This document shows positions 35,375 through 43,119 of a stretch of DNA of 64,000 bases, piece after piece (position 1 is the first letter of the stretch; each line of letters opens with the position of its first letter). The notes under the pieces were generated by a model. It was given only the letters and a program-made list of their open reading frames with translations. It had not been told where the DNA came from and did no database searches. The DNA is taken from the NCBI RefSeq assembly GCF_006715635.1, contig NZ_VFNP01000002.1, forward strand, positions 3,534,001 through 3,598,000. Direction: 5' to 3'. A program made the translations under genes and the position numbers. The DNA is from Streptomyces sp. SLBN-118 (GTDB lineage: Bacteria > Actinomycetota > Actinomycetes > Streptomycetales > Streptomycetaceae).

Positions 35375-36226
35375 ATGCCACTCGTCAGCACCGGTGAACT
35401 CGTCTCGGCCGCCGCGGCCGACGGCCGCGGCATCGCCGCCTTCAACGTCATCACTCTGGAGCACGCCGAGGCGATCGCCACCGGCGCCGAGCAGGCGGGC
35501 GCGCCCGCGATCCTGCAGATCTCGCAGAACGCCGTGAAGTTCCGCGGCGGACAGCTCGCGGCGATCGCCGCCGCGGCAGCCGCGGTGGCCCACGCGTCGA
35601 CCGCGCAACTCGCCCTCCACCTCGACCATGTCGTCTCCGTGGACCTGCTGCGGTCGGCGGACGACGAGGGCTTCAGCTCGGTGATGTTCGACGCCTCGAA
35701 GCTGCCGTACGACGAGAACGTCAGGGCCACGGCCGATGCGGTGCGCTGGGGCCACGAGCGCGGCATCTGGATCGAGGCCGAACTGGGCAAGGTCGGCGGC
35801 AAGGAGGGTGAGGCCCCGCTCGACGCCCACGCGCCAGGCGTCCGCACCGACCCGGCGGAGGCCGCGGCCTACGTCGCCGCCACCGGCGTGGATGCCCTGG
35901 CCGTTGCCGTCGGGTCCTCCCACGCGATGACGCAGCGCACGGCGTCGCTGGACCACGCCCTGGTCGCCGACCTCCGTGACGCGGTCCCGGTCCCGCTGGT
36001 GCTGCACGGCTCCTCGGGCGTCCCGGACGACGAGATCCGCCGCGCGGTCGCCGCCGGCATGGTCAAGATCAACGTCGGCACGGCCCTGAACACGGCCTTC
36101 ACGGGCGCGGTCCGGGCCTTCCTCGATGCCGACCCCCAGACCGTGGACCCCCGGAAATACCTCGTCCCGGCTCGCGCTGCGATGGCCGGGACGGTGGCGG
36201 GGTTCCTGACGGTCGTCAGTGGCTGA
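35375..36226 (+). CDS. Class II fructose/tagatose-bisphosphate aldolase
   Basis: A 283-aa zinc-dependent aldolase (MPLVSTGELVSAAAADGRGIAAFNVITLEHAEAI). The catalytic Asp and first zinc His are in ALHLDHVVSVD; later metal ligands are a Glu/His in WIEAELGKVGG region and LVLHGSSGVPDDEI; GMVKINVGTALN binds substrate phosphate. It is of the short GatY/KbaY group rather than the ~340-aa Fba of central glycolysis, which suggests a role in a specific sugar pathway with the preceding PfkB kinase. The ATG at 35375 was chosen; a TTG four codons upstream is in frame. Its stop abuts the convergent CBM protein gene. Confidence 0.88.
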   Translation: MPLVSTGELVSAAAADGRGIAAFNVITLEHAEAIATGAEQAGAPAILQISQNAVKFRGGQLAAIAAAAAAVAHASTAQLALHLDHVVSVDLLRSADDEGFSSVMFDASKLPYDENVRATADAVRWGHERGIWIEAELGKVGGKEGEAPLDAHAPGVRTDPAEAAAYVAATGVDALAVAVGSSHAMTQRTASLDHALVADLRDAVPVPLVLHGSSGVPDDEIRRAVAAGMVKINVGTALNTAFTGAVRAFLDADPQTVDPRKYLVPARAAMAGTVAGFLTVVSG

Positions 36227-37183
36227 TCAGCCTTCCTTGACCTCGAGCCAGTCAAGGATGACGTTGCACTGGTTGCCCGCCTCGCAGGAGATCTTGAGCT
36301 CGTTCTCGCCCTTGTTCAGATCGACCGGTGCCCAAGTGGTCTGCCAGTTCTTCTCCCAGGCCGGGTCCGAGGAGTGGATGAAGTTCTTCAGGCCCAGCGG
36401 GTTGGTGTTCGCCTTGCCGTTGACCGTCAGCGTGGCGTTGGCGTCCTGCGCGGGGATGGAATAGCGCACATAGAGCCGGTACTTGCCCGCCTCCGCGATG
36501 TTGGCCTTCCAGGTAACCGAGGCGCCCACCGCGTTGAAGCCGGTCACAAAGGCGCCGCCCGCACCCTCCGCGCCCTTGATGTCCTTCGCCAGCGCGGCCG
36601 GCGCGCCCAGCTGCAGCGTCGCCGCGTCCTGCTTCGGCAGCGGCTCCTGCGGGTCCTTGGACGCCGTCGGCTCATCGCTCGGCTTGACCGACTTGCCCGC
36701 GCTGGTGCCGCCGTCGCGGCCGGACTGGTCGCCCGCCTTGTCCTTCTCGCCGCCGCCCGACATCAGGGCCGCCGCGATGCCGATCACGACCACCGCGACC
36801 ACCGCGATCGCGCCGATCAGCAGGCCCTTGGTGTTGGGTCCGCCACTGCGGCCGCCGCCGTGGCCGCCGCTCTGGACCGGGACCTGGCGGGTGGTGGCAC
36901 CGGGGTAGGTCTCGGGCGCCGCGTACTGCGCGGTCGGCTGGCCCTGCTGGGCGTGCACCTGCTGCTGCGGGACCTGCTGGCCGTACTGGCGCTCGCCGAC
37001 CGTGCGGACCTGGTTGTACGAGGTTCTGGGGACGCCGGGCTGCGCGGCCGGACCCGGGTAGCCGTAGCCGCGGCTCTGGCCGGGCGGTGTCGCGCCCGCT
37101 GCCCGTCCGTCCTCGTACAGATAGCCGAACGGATCGTCGTCCTCGGGCGTGCTCGCGCCGTTGTTCGCGGCCGTCATCCCCAT
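36227..37183 (-). CDS. CBM6/35-like membrane-anchored carbohydrate-binding protein
   Basis: A 318-aa protein. The first ~115 residues are Gln/Gly/Pro-rich and cytoplasmic (GERQYGQQVPQQQVHAQQGQPTAQY). A single transmembrane helix follows (TKGLLIGAIAVVAVVVIGIA, about residues 119-142). A Ser/Lys/Asp linker leads to a C-terminal beta-sandwich (about 190-318) with CBM6/CBM35 features: AGKYRLYVRYSIPAQDANATLTVNGK and WAPVDLNKGENELKISC...ILDWLEVKEG. The topology places the sugar-binding module outside. Two Cys may form a disulphide. Its stop directly abuts the aldolase stop. The ligand is unknown; cell-wall glycan is one guess. Confidence 0.8.
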   Translation of the reverse strand: MGMTAANNGASTPEDDDPFGYLYEDGRAAGATPPGQSRGYGYPGPAAQPGVPRTSYNQVRTVGERQYGQQVPQQQVHAQQGQPTAQYAAPETYPGATTRQVPVQSGGHGGGRSGGPNTKGLLIGAIAVVAVVVIGIAAALMSGGGEKDKAGDQSGRDGGTSAGKSVKPSDEPTASKDPQEPLPKQDAATLQLGAPAALAKDIKGAEGAGGAFVTGFNAVGASVTWKANIAEAGKYRLYVRYSIPAQDANATLTVNGKANTNPLGLKNFIHSSDPAWEKNWQTTWAPVDLNKGENELKISCEAGNQCNVILDWLEVKEG

Positions 37184-37265
37184 TCACTCCTCACCATGTC
37201 GTCAGCACATCGCCGACGTGGGCGAGCCTACCCGGTTCGGGGTAACCCATAAGGTGTCGTTGGCC

Positions 37266-38906
37266 TCAGCCGGCCCGCCGGTGCACTTTGGCCCGGGACC
37301 GCTTCTCGATGTACATCCGCTGATCGGCGCTCTGCAGGACCTCCTCGACAGACATTCCGCAGCTCGCCCAGCCGATCCCGAAGCTCGCCCCCACGCGTAC
37401 GCCCCGGCCGCCGACCCTGATCGGCAGGATGATCGCGTTCCGAAGGCGTACGGCCAGGTCGGCGGCGTCCGCCGCGCCCAGGCCGTCGGCGAGCACGACG
37501 AACTCGTCACCTCCGAGCCGGGCGACCGTGTCGTTGTCGCGCACCCCGGTGGTGAGCCTGCGCGCGACCTCGACAAGCACGGCGTCACCGGTCTGGTGCC
37601 CGAACCGGTCATTGATCGACTTGAAGCCGTCCAGATCACAGAAGAGGACCGCGAGCCCCTTCGTGCCGTCGTCGACGTCGCTGTCGGGCGCGATGGAGTG
37701 GACATGGTGGTCGTAGGGCACGCCGGTGGTCTCGAAGTCGAAGCCGTCGCTGCCGAAGACGCTCTCGCTGTCCGCCCCGTACGCGGCGTCCAGGGCCTCG
37801 ATGGCGTTCTCCCGCGCGGTCTGCGGCCGCTCGCACAGCCGGGCGCTGAGCCGGGCGCGCAGCTCGGCACTGTTGGGCAGCCCGGTGAGCGCGTCATGGC
37901 TGGCCCGGTGCGCGAGCTGGAGCTCGTGCCGCTTGCGGTCCTCTATGTCCTCGACATGAGTGAGCAGAAATCGGGGGCCGTCCGCGGTGTCCGCGACGAC
38001 GGAGTTGCGCAGCGACACCCAGACATACGTCCCGTCCCGGCGGCCCAGCCGCAGTTCGGCGCGGCCGCCCTCGGCCGATGTCCGCAGCAGGGTGCCGACG
38101 TCCTCGGGATGCACCAGGTCGGCGAAGGAGTAGCGGCGCATCGCGGAGGCGGGTCTGCCGAGCAGCCGGCACAGGGCGTCATTGGTGCGCAGCAGCCGGC
38201 CGTGCTGGTCGCCGCCCATCTCGGCGATGGCCATACCGCTCGGCGCGTACTCGAACGCCTGCCGGAACGACTCCTCACTCGCGCGCAGCGCCTGCTGCTC
38301 ACGCTCCAGGCGGACCAGAGCGCGCTGCATGTTTGCTCGCAGGCGGGCGTTGCTGATCGCAATCGCCGCCTGGGACGCGTACATCTGGAGCGCTTCCTGG
38401 CCCCAGGGCCCCGGCCGCCGCCCGTTGCGCGGCCGGTCGACGGAGATGACGCCGAGGAGCTCGCGGCCGCCGCCCGACGCGTACATCGGGGCGTAGAGAC
38501 GGTCCTGCGGGTGCCACTCGTCCTCGAAGCGCGGGTCCGGGCCCTCGGTGTGCCACTGCGGGACGTCGTCCTCGATGAGCACCCAGCCCTCGGTGTGCGG
38601 AATGAAGCGCAGCTCGCCCCAGGCCTCGCCCATCGACAGACGGCGTTCCCAGGACGGTCGGGAGCCGACGCGGCCCGTGATCAGGGCTTCCGCGGCAGCG
38701 CTGCCGGCGAATGCGGCGACGACGAGATCTCCGTCGGGGCGTACGAGATTGACGCAGGCCAGCTCGTAGCCGAGTCCCGCCACGATTCCGTCAGCGACGG
38801 TCTGCAGAGTGTCGGCCAGGCTCCGGGCCGTGTTGAGGTCCGCGACCACCTGGTGCAGCTGCCGCAGGGTCGCAAGACGGACGTAGGGCTCCGACTCGGT
38901 CTCCAT
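37266..38906 (-). CDS. cdgB: GAF-PAS-GGDEF diguanylate cyclase (CdgB-like)
   Basis: A 546-aa cytosolic cyclase making the second messenger c-di-GMP. Order: N-terminal GAF domain (about 20-185, ending ALQMYASQAAIAISNARL), a coiled-coil linker, a PAS/PAC domain (ESFRQAFEYAPSGMAIAEM... to ...VEDIEDRKRHEL), and a GGDEF domain (HDALTGLPNSAELRARL... to the end). The active-site motif is intact: RLGGDEFVVLADG. A ~45-residue acidic insertion lies inside the early GGDEF domain. It matches S. coelicolor CdgB, a direct BldD target that affects sporulation and antibiotic production. BldD- and Crp-like sites are upstream. Start: ATG 38906. Confidence 0.9.
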   Translation of the reverse strand: METESEPYVRLATLRQLHQVVADLNTARSLADTLQTVADGIVAGLGYELACVNLVRPDGDLVVAAFAGSAAAEALITGRVGSRPSWERRLSMGEAWGELRFIPHTEGWVLIEDDVPQWHTEGPDPRFEDEWHPQDRLYAPMYASGGGRELLGVISVDRPRNGRRPGPWGQEALQMYASQAAIAISNARLRANMQRALVRLEREQQALRASEESFRQAFEYAPSGMAIAEMGGDQHGRLLRTNDALCRLLGRPASAMRRYSFADLVHPEDVGTLLRTSAEGGRAELRLGRRDGTYVWVSLRNSVVADTADGPRFLLTHVEDIEDRKRHELQLAHRASHDALTGLPNSAELRARLSARLCERPQTARENAIEALDAAYGADSESVFGSDGFDFETTGVPYDHHVHSIAPDSDVDDGTKGLAVLFCDLDGFKSINDRFGHQTGDAVLVEVARRLTTGVRDNDTVARLGGDEFVVLADGLGAADAADLAVRLRNAIILPIRVGGRGVRVGASFGIGWASCGMSVEEVLQSADQRMYIEKRSRAKVHRRAG

Positions 38907-39006
38907 TGCTCGCTCTCCCCGAGACCTCGACAGCAAACTCCAGGGTTCTCATCGGCGTTCTTGTTGCGGTATCACGGTCACTGAATCACAGCGAGCTGCC
39001 CACTCG

Positions 39007-39019
39007 GTACACAGGGTCA
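39007..39019. promoter_or_regulatory. Candidate BldD box upstream of cdgB
   Basis: gtacacagggtca matches the BldD consensus tnacncwgngtna at all fixed positions but the first. It lies 100 bases upstream of the cdgB start. BldD binding to the cdgB promoter is established in S. coelicolor. Confidence 0.65.
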
Positions 39020-39033
39020 ACAAATACTGCACT

Positions 39034-39051
39034 CTGTGACTCAAGTCACAG
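39034..39051. promoter_or_regulatory. Crp-like palindrome between cdgB and the flavin reductase gene
   Basis: ctgtgac-tcaa-gtcacag is a perfect 7-bp inverted repeat and contains gtg-N6-gtcac, the Streptomyces Crp pattern, as well as the classical tgtga-N6-tcaca. It may act on cdgB, on the divergent gene at 39213, or on both. Confidence 0.6.
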
Positions 39052-39212
39052 TGGATGATGATGGGTTGCCCGCAGCGGGCTGCAACGACCCTCTCTTTCC
39101 TGAACGCAAATTTCGTTGTGCCGCCGGTCCCGGGACCTGGCGCGGGTCCTAGGACCAGGCTGGTCCCCTGGCCCGATGCGGGCGCCGGTCGGCCGAGACT
39201 AGCGTTCCTCGT

Positions 39213-39767
39213 GTGTTGCAGACGACCCCCGCTCCCGCTCCTGTTGTGATCCCCCATGCTGAGGGGGTGAGCAACGAGGAATTCCGCGCCGTCATGTCCC
39301 GGCTGGCCGCGGGTGTGGTGCTGGTGACCGCGCACGATCCGGACGACGGCCCGCGCGGCGAGGACGTCGGCATGACGGCGACCGCCTTCATGTCGGTGTC
39401 ACTGGACCCCCCGCTCGTCCTGGTGAGCCTGCGCAACGGCTCCCGCATGGACGACCTGCTCGCCGAACAGCCGCTGTGGGCGGTCTCGGTGCTCTCTGAG
39501 AGCCAGCGGCACGTCGCGGGCCGCTTCGCGATGAAGGGCCGGGTCAGCGACCGGCTCCTGTTCGAGGACATTCCGTACACGAGGGGCGAGGTGAGCGGGG
39601 CCCTGCTGGTGAGCGGCGCGCTGGCGACGCTGGAGTGCCGTACGGAGCAGAGGGTGGTGGCGGGGGACCACACGCTGGTGATCGCGCGTGTGCTGTCGGT
39701 GGGCCTGCCGAGCGCGGACGGCGGTCCGCTGACGTACTTCCGGGGCCGCTACCGCCAGCTGGACTGA
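39213..39767 (+). CDS. Flavin reductase family protein
   Basis: A 184-aa FMN-binding split-barrel protein of the flavin reductase (HpaC-like) family. Visible: FRAVMSRLAAGVVLVTAHD, the FMN-contacting GMTATAFMSVSLDPPLVLVSLRNGSRM, FAVSVLS-type strand (WAVSVLSESQRHVAGRFA), and VAGDHTLVIARVLSVG near the end. It probably reduces FMN with NAD(P)H to feed a monooxygenase, whose gene is not nearby. The first GTG is used here; a GTG at 39267 (VSNEEFRAV) starts at the edge of conserved sequence and may be the true start. Divergent from cdgB. Confidence 0.85.
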   Translation: MLQTTPAPAPVVIPHAEGVSNEEFRAVMSRLAAGVVLVTAHDPDDGPRGEDVGMTATAFMSVSLDPPLVLVSLRNGSRMDDLLAEQPLWAVSVLSESQRHVAGRFAMKGRVSDRLLFEDIPYTRGEVSGALLVSGALATLECRTEQRVVAGDHTLVIARVLSVGLPSADGGPLTYFRGRYRQLD

Positions 39768-39789
39768 GGTCCCGTCACCGATCCGGGCG

Positions 39790-39861
39790 CCGCTGGACCA
39801 CCGGGCGCGGCTGAACCACCGGGAGCTTCTGGACCACCAGACGCTTCTGGACTACCAGTCG
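39790..39861. repeat. Four imperfect tandem 18-bp repeats at the arfB stop
   Basis: Units of 18 bases (core ctggaccaccag/ggg) repeat four times. The last copy contains the arfB stop codon, so the repeat array continues just past the gene; read without the stop it would add VVQ-type repeats to the protein. A site prone to length variation. Confidence 0.75.
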
Positions 39862-40277
39862 CGGCCGGTGCGGCCACGCTTCGTCTCCGCGCGCTGCTTC
39901 TTCTCCCGCAGCCGGCGCTCGTTGATGCCCCGCGGAATCCTCGTCGCCCGGCGCGGCTTCGGCGGCGGAGCCGTCGCCTCGGCCAGCAGGGAGGCCAGCC
40001 GCACGGCCGCGGTCTCGCGGTTGCGCCACTGCGAACGGTGTTCCGACGCGCGGACCGCGATCACACCGCCCACGATCCGGCCCGCCAGACGCTCCAGCGC
40101 ACGGTCCTTCCAGACCTGTGGAAGCGCCTCGGTCCTCGCGAGGTCGAAGCGGAGCTCCACCTGCGAGTCACTGGTGTTGACGTGCTGGCCACCCGGTCCC
40201 GACGACCGCGAGAAACGCCACATGAGCTCGGCCTCCGGCAGGGAGACCGAACCGCGGATGATGTAGGGACCGGACAT
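39852..40277 (-). CDS. arfB: Alternative ribosome-rescue factor / peptidyl-tRNA hydrolase ArfB
   Basis: A 141-aa release-factor-like protein that frees stalled ribosomes by hydrolysing peptidyl-tRNA. The catalytic GGQ lies in SRSSGPGGQHVNTSDSQVELRFD (about residue 31). The C-terminal basic tail (PRRATRIPRGINERRLREKKQRAETKRGRTGRDW) enters the empty mRNA channel. Length and layout match E. coli ArfB/YaeJ. The ATG at 40277 is the right start; the longer frame upstream is not conserved. It ends inside a tandem repeat array. Confidence 0.9.
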   Translation of the reverse strand: MSGPYIIRGSVSLPEAELMWRFSRSSGPGGQHVNTSDSQVELRFDLARTEALPQVWKDRALERLAGRIVGGVIAVRASEHRSQWRNRETAAVRLASLLAEATAPPPKPRRATRIPRGINERRLREKKQRAETKRGRTGRDW

Positions 40278-40479
40278 GCCTCCATGGTCGCCTGCCCGCG
40301 CCGCCCGCGTCACCCGCTTTTCGGACCGCCGCAGGGCCCGCTGGTCCCCGGCCCCCGCGAGGTGGCAAAGAAAGCAAAGACGGGTGGAACCTGGCAGTCC
40401 CCTGCCTGCGTTATGACGGGTAACGGTAACTTCGGGAGGGCTCGAAGCCCGCACAGTCGACCACGAAGGGGACTTCCCA

Positions 40480-41055
40480 ATGGCAGTAAGCCTGTCCAAG
40501 GGCGGCAACGTCTCGCTCACCAAGGAGGCACCGGGCCTGACCGCCGTCACGGTCGGCCTCGGCTGGGACGTCCGTACCACCACCGGCACCGACTTCGACC
40601 TAGACGCCTCCGCGATCGGCGTGAACCCCGGCGGCAAGGTCGCGTCCGACGCCCACTTCGTCTTCTTCAACAACAAGGCGACGCCCGACCAGACCATCGT
40701 CCACACCGGTGACAACCGCACCGGCGAGGGCGGCGGCGACGACGAGCAGATCAACGTCAACCTGGCGGGTCTGCCGGCCGACGTCGACAAGATCGTCTTC
40801 CCGGTCTCCATCTACGACGCCGTCAACCGCAGCCAGAACTTCGGCCAGGTGCGCAACGCCTACATCCGCATCGTCAACCAGGCCGGCGGCGCCGAGATCG
40901 CGCGTTACGACCTGAGCGAGGACGCCGCCACCGAGACCGCGATGGTCTTCGGCGAGCTCTACCGCAATGGCGCGGAGTGGAAGTTCCGTGCCGTCGGCCA
41001 GGGGTACGCCTCGGGTCTTGAGGGCATCGCCCGCGACTTCGGCGTCAGCATCTGA
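40480..41055 (+). CDS. terD: TerD-family calcium-binding stress protein
   Basis: A 191-aa TerD-domain protein ([31 protein letters not shown]). The calcium sites of the family are visible in TDFDLDASA and in the [16 protein letters not shown]...[10 protein letters not shown] region. Members bind Ca2+ with high affinity and occur in tellurite-resistance and stress operons; in streptomycetes they affect development. It stands alone between arfB (divergent) and the M1 peptidase, with a GAAGGGGA ribosome-binding site and a very strong downstream terminator, as expected for a highly expressed gene. Confidence 0.93.
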   Translation: MAVSLSKGGNVSLTKEAPGLTAVTVGLGWDVRTTTGTDFDLDASAIGVNPGGKVASDAHFVFFNNKATPDQTIVHTGDNRTGEGGGDDEQINVNLAGLPADVDKIVFPVSIYDAVNRSQNFGQVRNAYIRIVNQAGGAEIARYDLSEDAATETAMVFGELYRNGAEWKFRAVGQGYASGLEGIARDFGVSI

Positions 41056-41070
41056 CGTACGCAGCGCCTA

Positions 41071-41106
41071 CGAGGAGCCCCGGGCCGCGCGGCCCGGGGC
41101 TCCTCG
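41071..41106. terminator. Strong terminator between terD and the M1 peptidase gene
   Basis: A 17-bp perfect stem (cgaggagccccgggccg / cggcccggggctcctcg) with a 2-base closing loop, serving convergent genes. Confidence 0.9.
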
Positions 41107-41109
41107 CGC

Positions 41110-42495
41110 TCATGGACTCGCGGGTTTGTCCATGCCGTACAGCCAGGTGTCCCAGAGCTCGGTGAGGTCCTTGCCGGACTTCTCCTCTAGGTACGAAGTG
41201 AAGTCGGCGGTCGAGGCGTTGCCGTGACGGTGCTCCTGCGCCCAGCCCTTCACGATCTCGAAGAACGCCTTCTCGCCGACCGCCTGCCGGACCTTGTGCA
41301 GGACCATCGCGCCGCGGTCGTACACCGGTTTTTCCGAGACCTCCGCCGCGGACGGCGGATCGGCGGGCGGGAAGGCCCAGTTGCTGTCGTCGGCGAAGGC
41401 GGCGGCGAAACTCTCCTTGGCCGGGGTGGCGTCGAAGTCCTCGTGCCAGATCCACTCCGCGTAGGTGGCGAAGCCTTCGTTGAGCCACATGTCCTTCCAG
41501 GACTTGGGCGTCACTGAATTGCCGAACCACTGGTGGGCGATCTCGTGCACGAGCGTGTCCGGGAGCTCGTTCACCGGGATCACGGGCTTGGTCTGGGTCT
41601 CCAGGGCGTAGCCGACATCGCCCTCCGGCACGACGATCACGCCTGCGGAGGAGAAGGGGTAGCGGCCGAAGTTCTCCTCCCCCCACTCCACGATCTCGGG
41701 GACCTGTGCGATCAGCTGGGCATATTTCTTCCCCACAGCCGGGTCCACAGCCGTGAGAACCGGCAGGCCGGTGGAAGTGCGGGACGGCGTCACCTTGTAG
41801 TCGCCAATGGCGAGCGTGGCGAGGTAACTGGCCATCGGCTGCCGGGACTTCCAGGCGTACGTCCTGCTCCCGCCGGTCGTTTTCGGCTTCGCCGGCTCAC
41901 CGTTGGAGATCGCCTGCAGCCCCTTGGGCACGGTGACAGTGATGTCGTACGTGGCCTTGTCGCTCGGGTGGTTGTTGCTCGGGAACCAGGCCATCGAGCC
42001 GCTGGGCTCGCCGACCGCGAGCGCGCCGCTCCGGGTCTCCAGCCAGCCCTCCTCCGACTTCTCTTCGTCGTCGTCGGTGATCGTCTGCGGTTCGCCGGAG
42101 TAGCGGACGACCGTACGGAAGGTCCTGCCCTTGTCGATGTCGCGGTGCGGGCGCAGTGTCAGCTCGTCGCCCGCCCGGTTGGCCGCCGCCTCCTTGCCGT
42201 CGACCGTGGCGCCGTCGACCTTCAGCCCGTGAAGGTCGAGATTGAAGGAGCTCAGGTCCTGGGTGGCGCGGGCGGTGATCTCGGCGGTGCCCTCGAGGTG
42301 GCTCGTGTCCGGGTCGTATTCGAGGGTCAGGGCGTAGTGCTGGACGTCGTACCCGCCGTTGCCGAGCCCGCGGAAGAGCGGGTCGCGCACCCCCGCGGAG
42401 CCCGGCTTGCCGTGCACCCCCGCGCCGCCGCCGGTGCAGCCCGTGAGCAGGAGCAGCGCGACGGCGGGCGTCAGGGTACGTACGAGAGTTCGCAT
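41110..42495 (-). CDS. M1-family metallopeptidase lipoprotein
   Basis: A 461-aa exported zinc aminopeptidase. The signal peptide ends in a lipobox (MRTLVRTLTPAVALLLLTGC). The N-terminal M1 beta-domain begins at YDVQHYALTLEYDPDTSHLEG. The catalytic motif is VHEIAHQWFGNSVTPKSWKDMWLNEGFATY: HExxH, then Glu 19 residues later. The substrate-recognition GxMEN equivalent appears as GYALETQTKP. It lacks the C-terminal ARM domain, as in the short bacterial group. It should work at the outer membrane face in peptide degradation. A GTG two codons upstream (42501) is possible. Confidence 0.9.
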   Translation of the reverse strand: MRTLVRTLTPAVALLLLTGCTGGGAGVHGKPGSAGVRDPLFRGLGNGGYDVQHYALTLEYDPDTSHLEGTAEITARATQDLSSFNLDLHGLKVDGATVDGKEAAANRAGDELTLRPHRDIDKGRTFRTVVRYSGEPQTITDDDEEKSEEGWLETRSGALAVGEPSGSMAWFPSNNHPSDKATYDITVTVPKGLQAISNGEPAKPKTTGGSRTYAWKSRQPMASYLATLAIGDYKVTPSRTSTGLPVLTAVDPAVGKKYAQLIAQVPEIVEWGEENFGRYPFSSAGVIVVPEGDVGYALETQTKPVIPVNELPDTLVHEIAHQWFGNSVTPKSWKDMWLNEGFATYAEWIWHEDFDATPAKESFAAAFADDSNWAFPPADPPSAAEVSEKPVYDRGAMVLHKVRQAVGEKAFFEIVKGWAQEHRHGNASTADFTSYLEEKSGKDLTELWDTWLYGMDKPASP

Positions 42496-42555
42496 ATCCA
42501 CGCACTTGATCCTATGCGGGGCATGCGCTCAGGGGCGCGAATCAGCAGATACGGC

Positions 42556-42700
42556 CTACTTGTTGAGCGCCGCGACGCCCGCCGCGGCGTACTGCTCGCC
42601 AAGGCGCCGCCGGGCCCCCCGCCACGCCGATGCCCGCGACCGGGGCGCCCTGGGACCGCACCGGAGCGCCGCCCGCGGGCGCCGCCGGGCCGCGCTGCGC
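42556..42700 (-). pseudogene. Remnant of an HbpS/GlcG-type haem-binding protein gene
   Basis: On the minus strand one frame reads AAPAGGAPVRSQGAPVAGIGVAGG, and after a one-base frame change the sequence ends GEQYAAAGVAALNK then TAG. Joined, these match the C-terminus of the GlcG/HbpS (DUF336) family: a Gly-rich strand 'GG.P(V/I)..G..VG.IGV.GG' then 'D.....AG..AL'. The 5' part of the gene is missing. It faces the LuxR-type remnant at 42755. Confidence 0.6.
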
Positions 42701-42754
42701 TTTCGGCCCCGGTCGCGAGCCGCGTCCTGGACCAGATGCCCGGCGGGCCGCCCG

Positions 42755-42946
42755 TCCCTGACGGAACGGGAGCGGGACATCCTCGGCCGGCCGGCACGGG
42801 GTCTCGGCGACCGGGGGATCGCGCGGGCGCTCTTCATCAGTGAGGCGACAGTGAACACGCATCCGGGGCGAATCTACGCAAAGTTGGGCGTTGGCACGAG
42901 GGCGGGAGCGGTCGCGGTGGCGAAAGAGCAGCGGCTGCTGCCGTAA
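42755..42946 (+). pseudogene. Remnant of a NarL/LuxR-type response regulator (SenR-like)
   Basis: 63 codons ending in TAA encode a whole LuxR-type helix-turn-helix domain (LTERERDILGR... GIARALFISEATVNTHPGRIYAKLGV...AVAVAKEQRLLP) and nothing of a receiver domain. Substitutions at normally conserved places (VNTHPGR for V-K-T-H-L/V-x-R, with a helix-breaking Pro in the recognition helix) indicate decay. Upstream sequence contains no coherent receiver or start. Together with the adjacent HbpS remnant this looks like the scar of a senS-senR-hbpS locus. Confidence 0.7.
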
Positions 42947-43119
42947 CCGGGCCGGGCAGGGACGTAAGCCCCCCACCCCATCAACACACCGCATAGCGGT
43001 CACACTTGTACGCCCTGCGGACAACTCACGGTCAAATGTTTGTTGTAGATCTGTCAACAACGGTCTTTCGCTGGCACTCTCGCTGCCGCTACCCCCCACC
43101 ACCCGGCGAAGGAGCCCGC

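Noticed and set aside
39034..39051. BldD site at the Crp-like palindrome
   Set aside because: The sequence does not fit tnacncwgngtna; the nearby 39007-39019 sequence fits much better.
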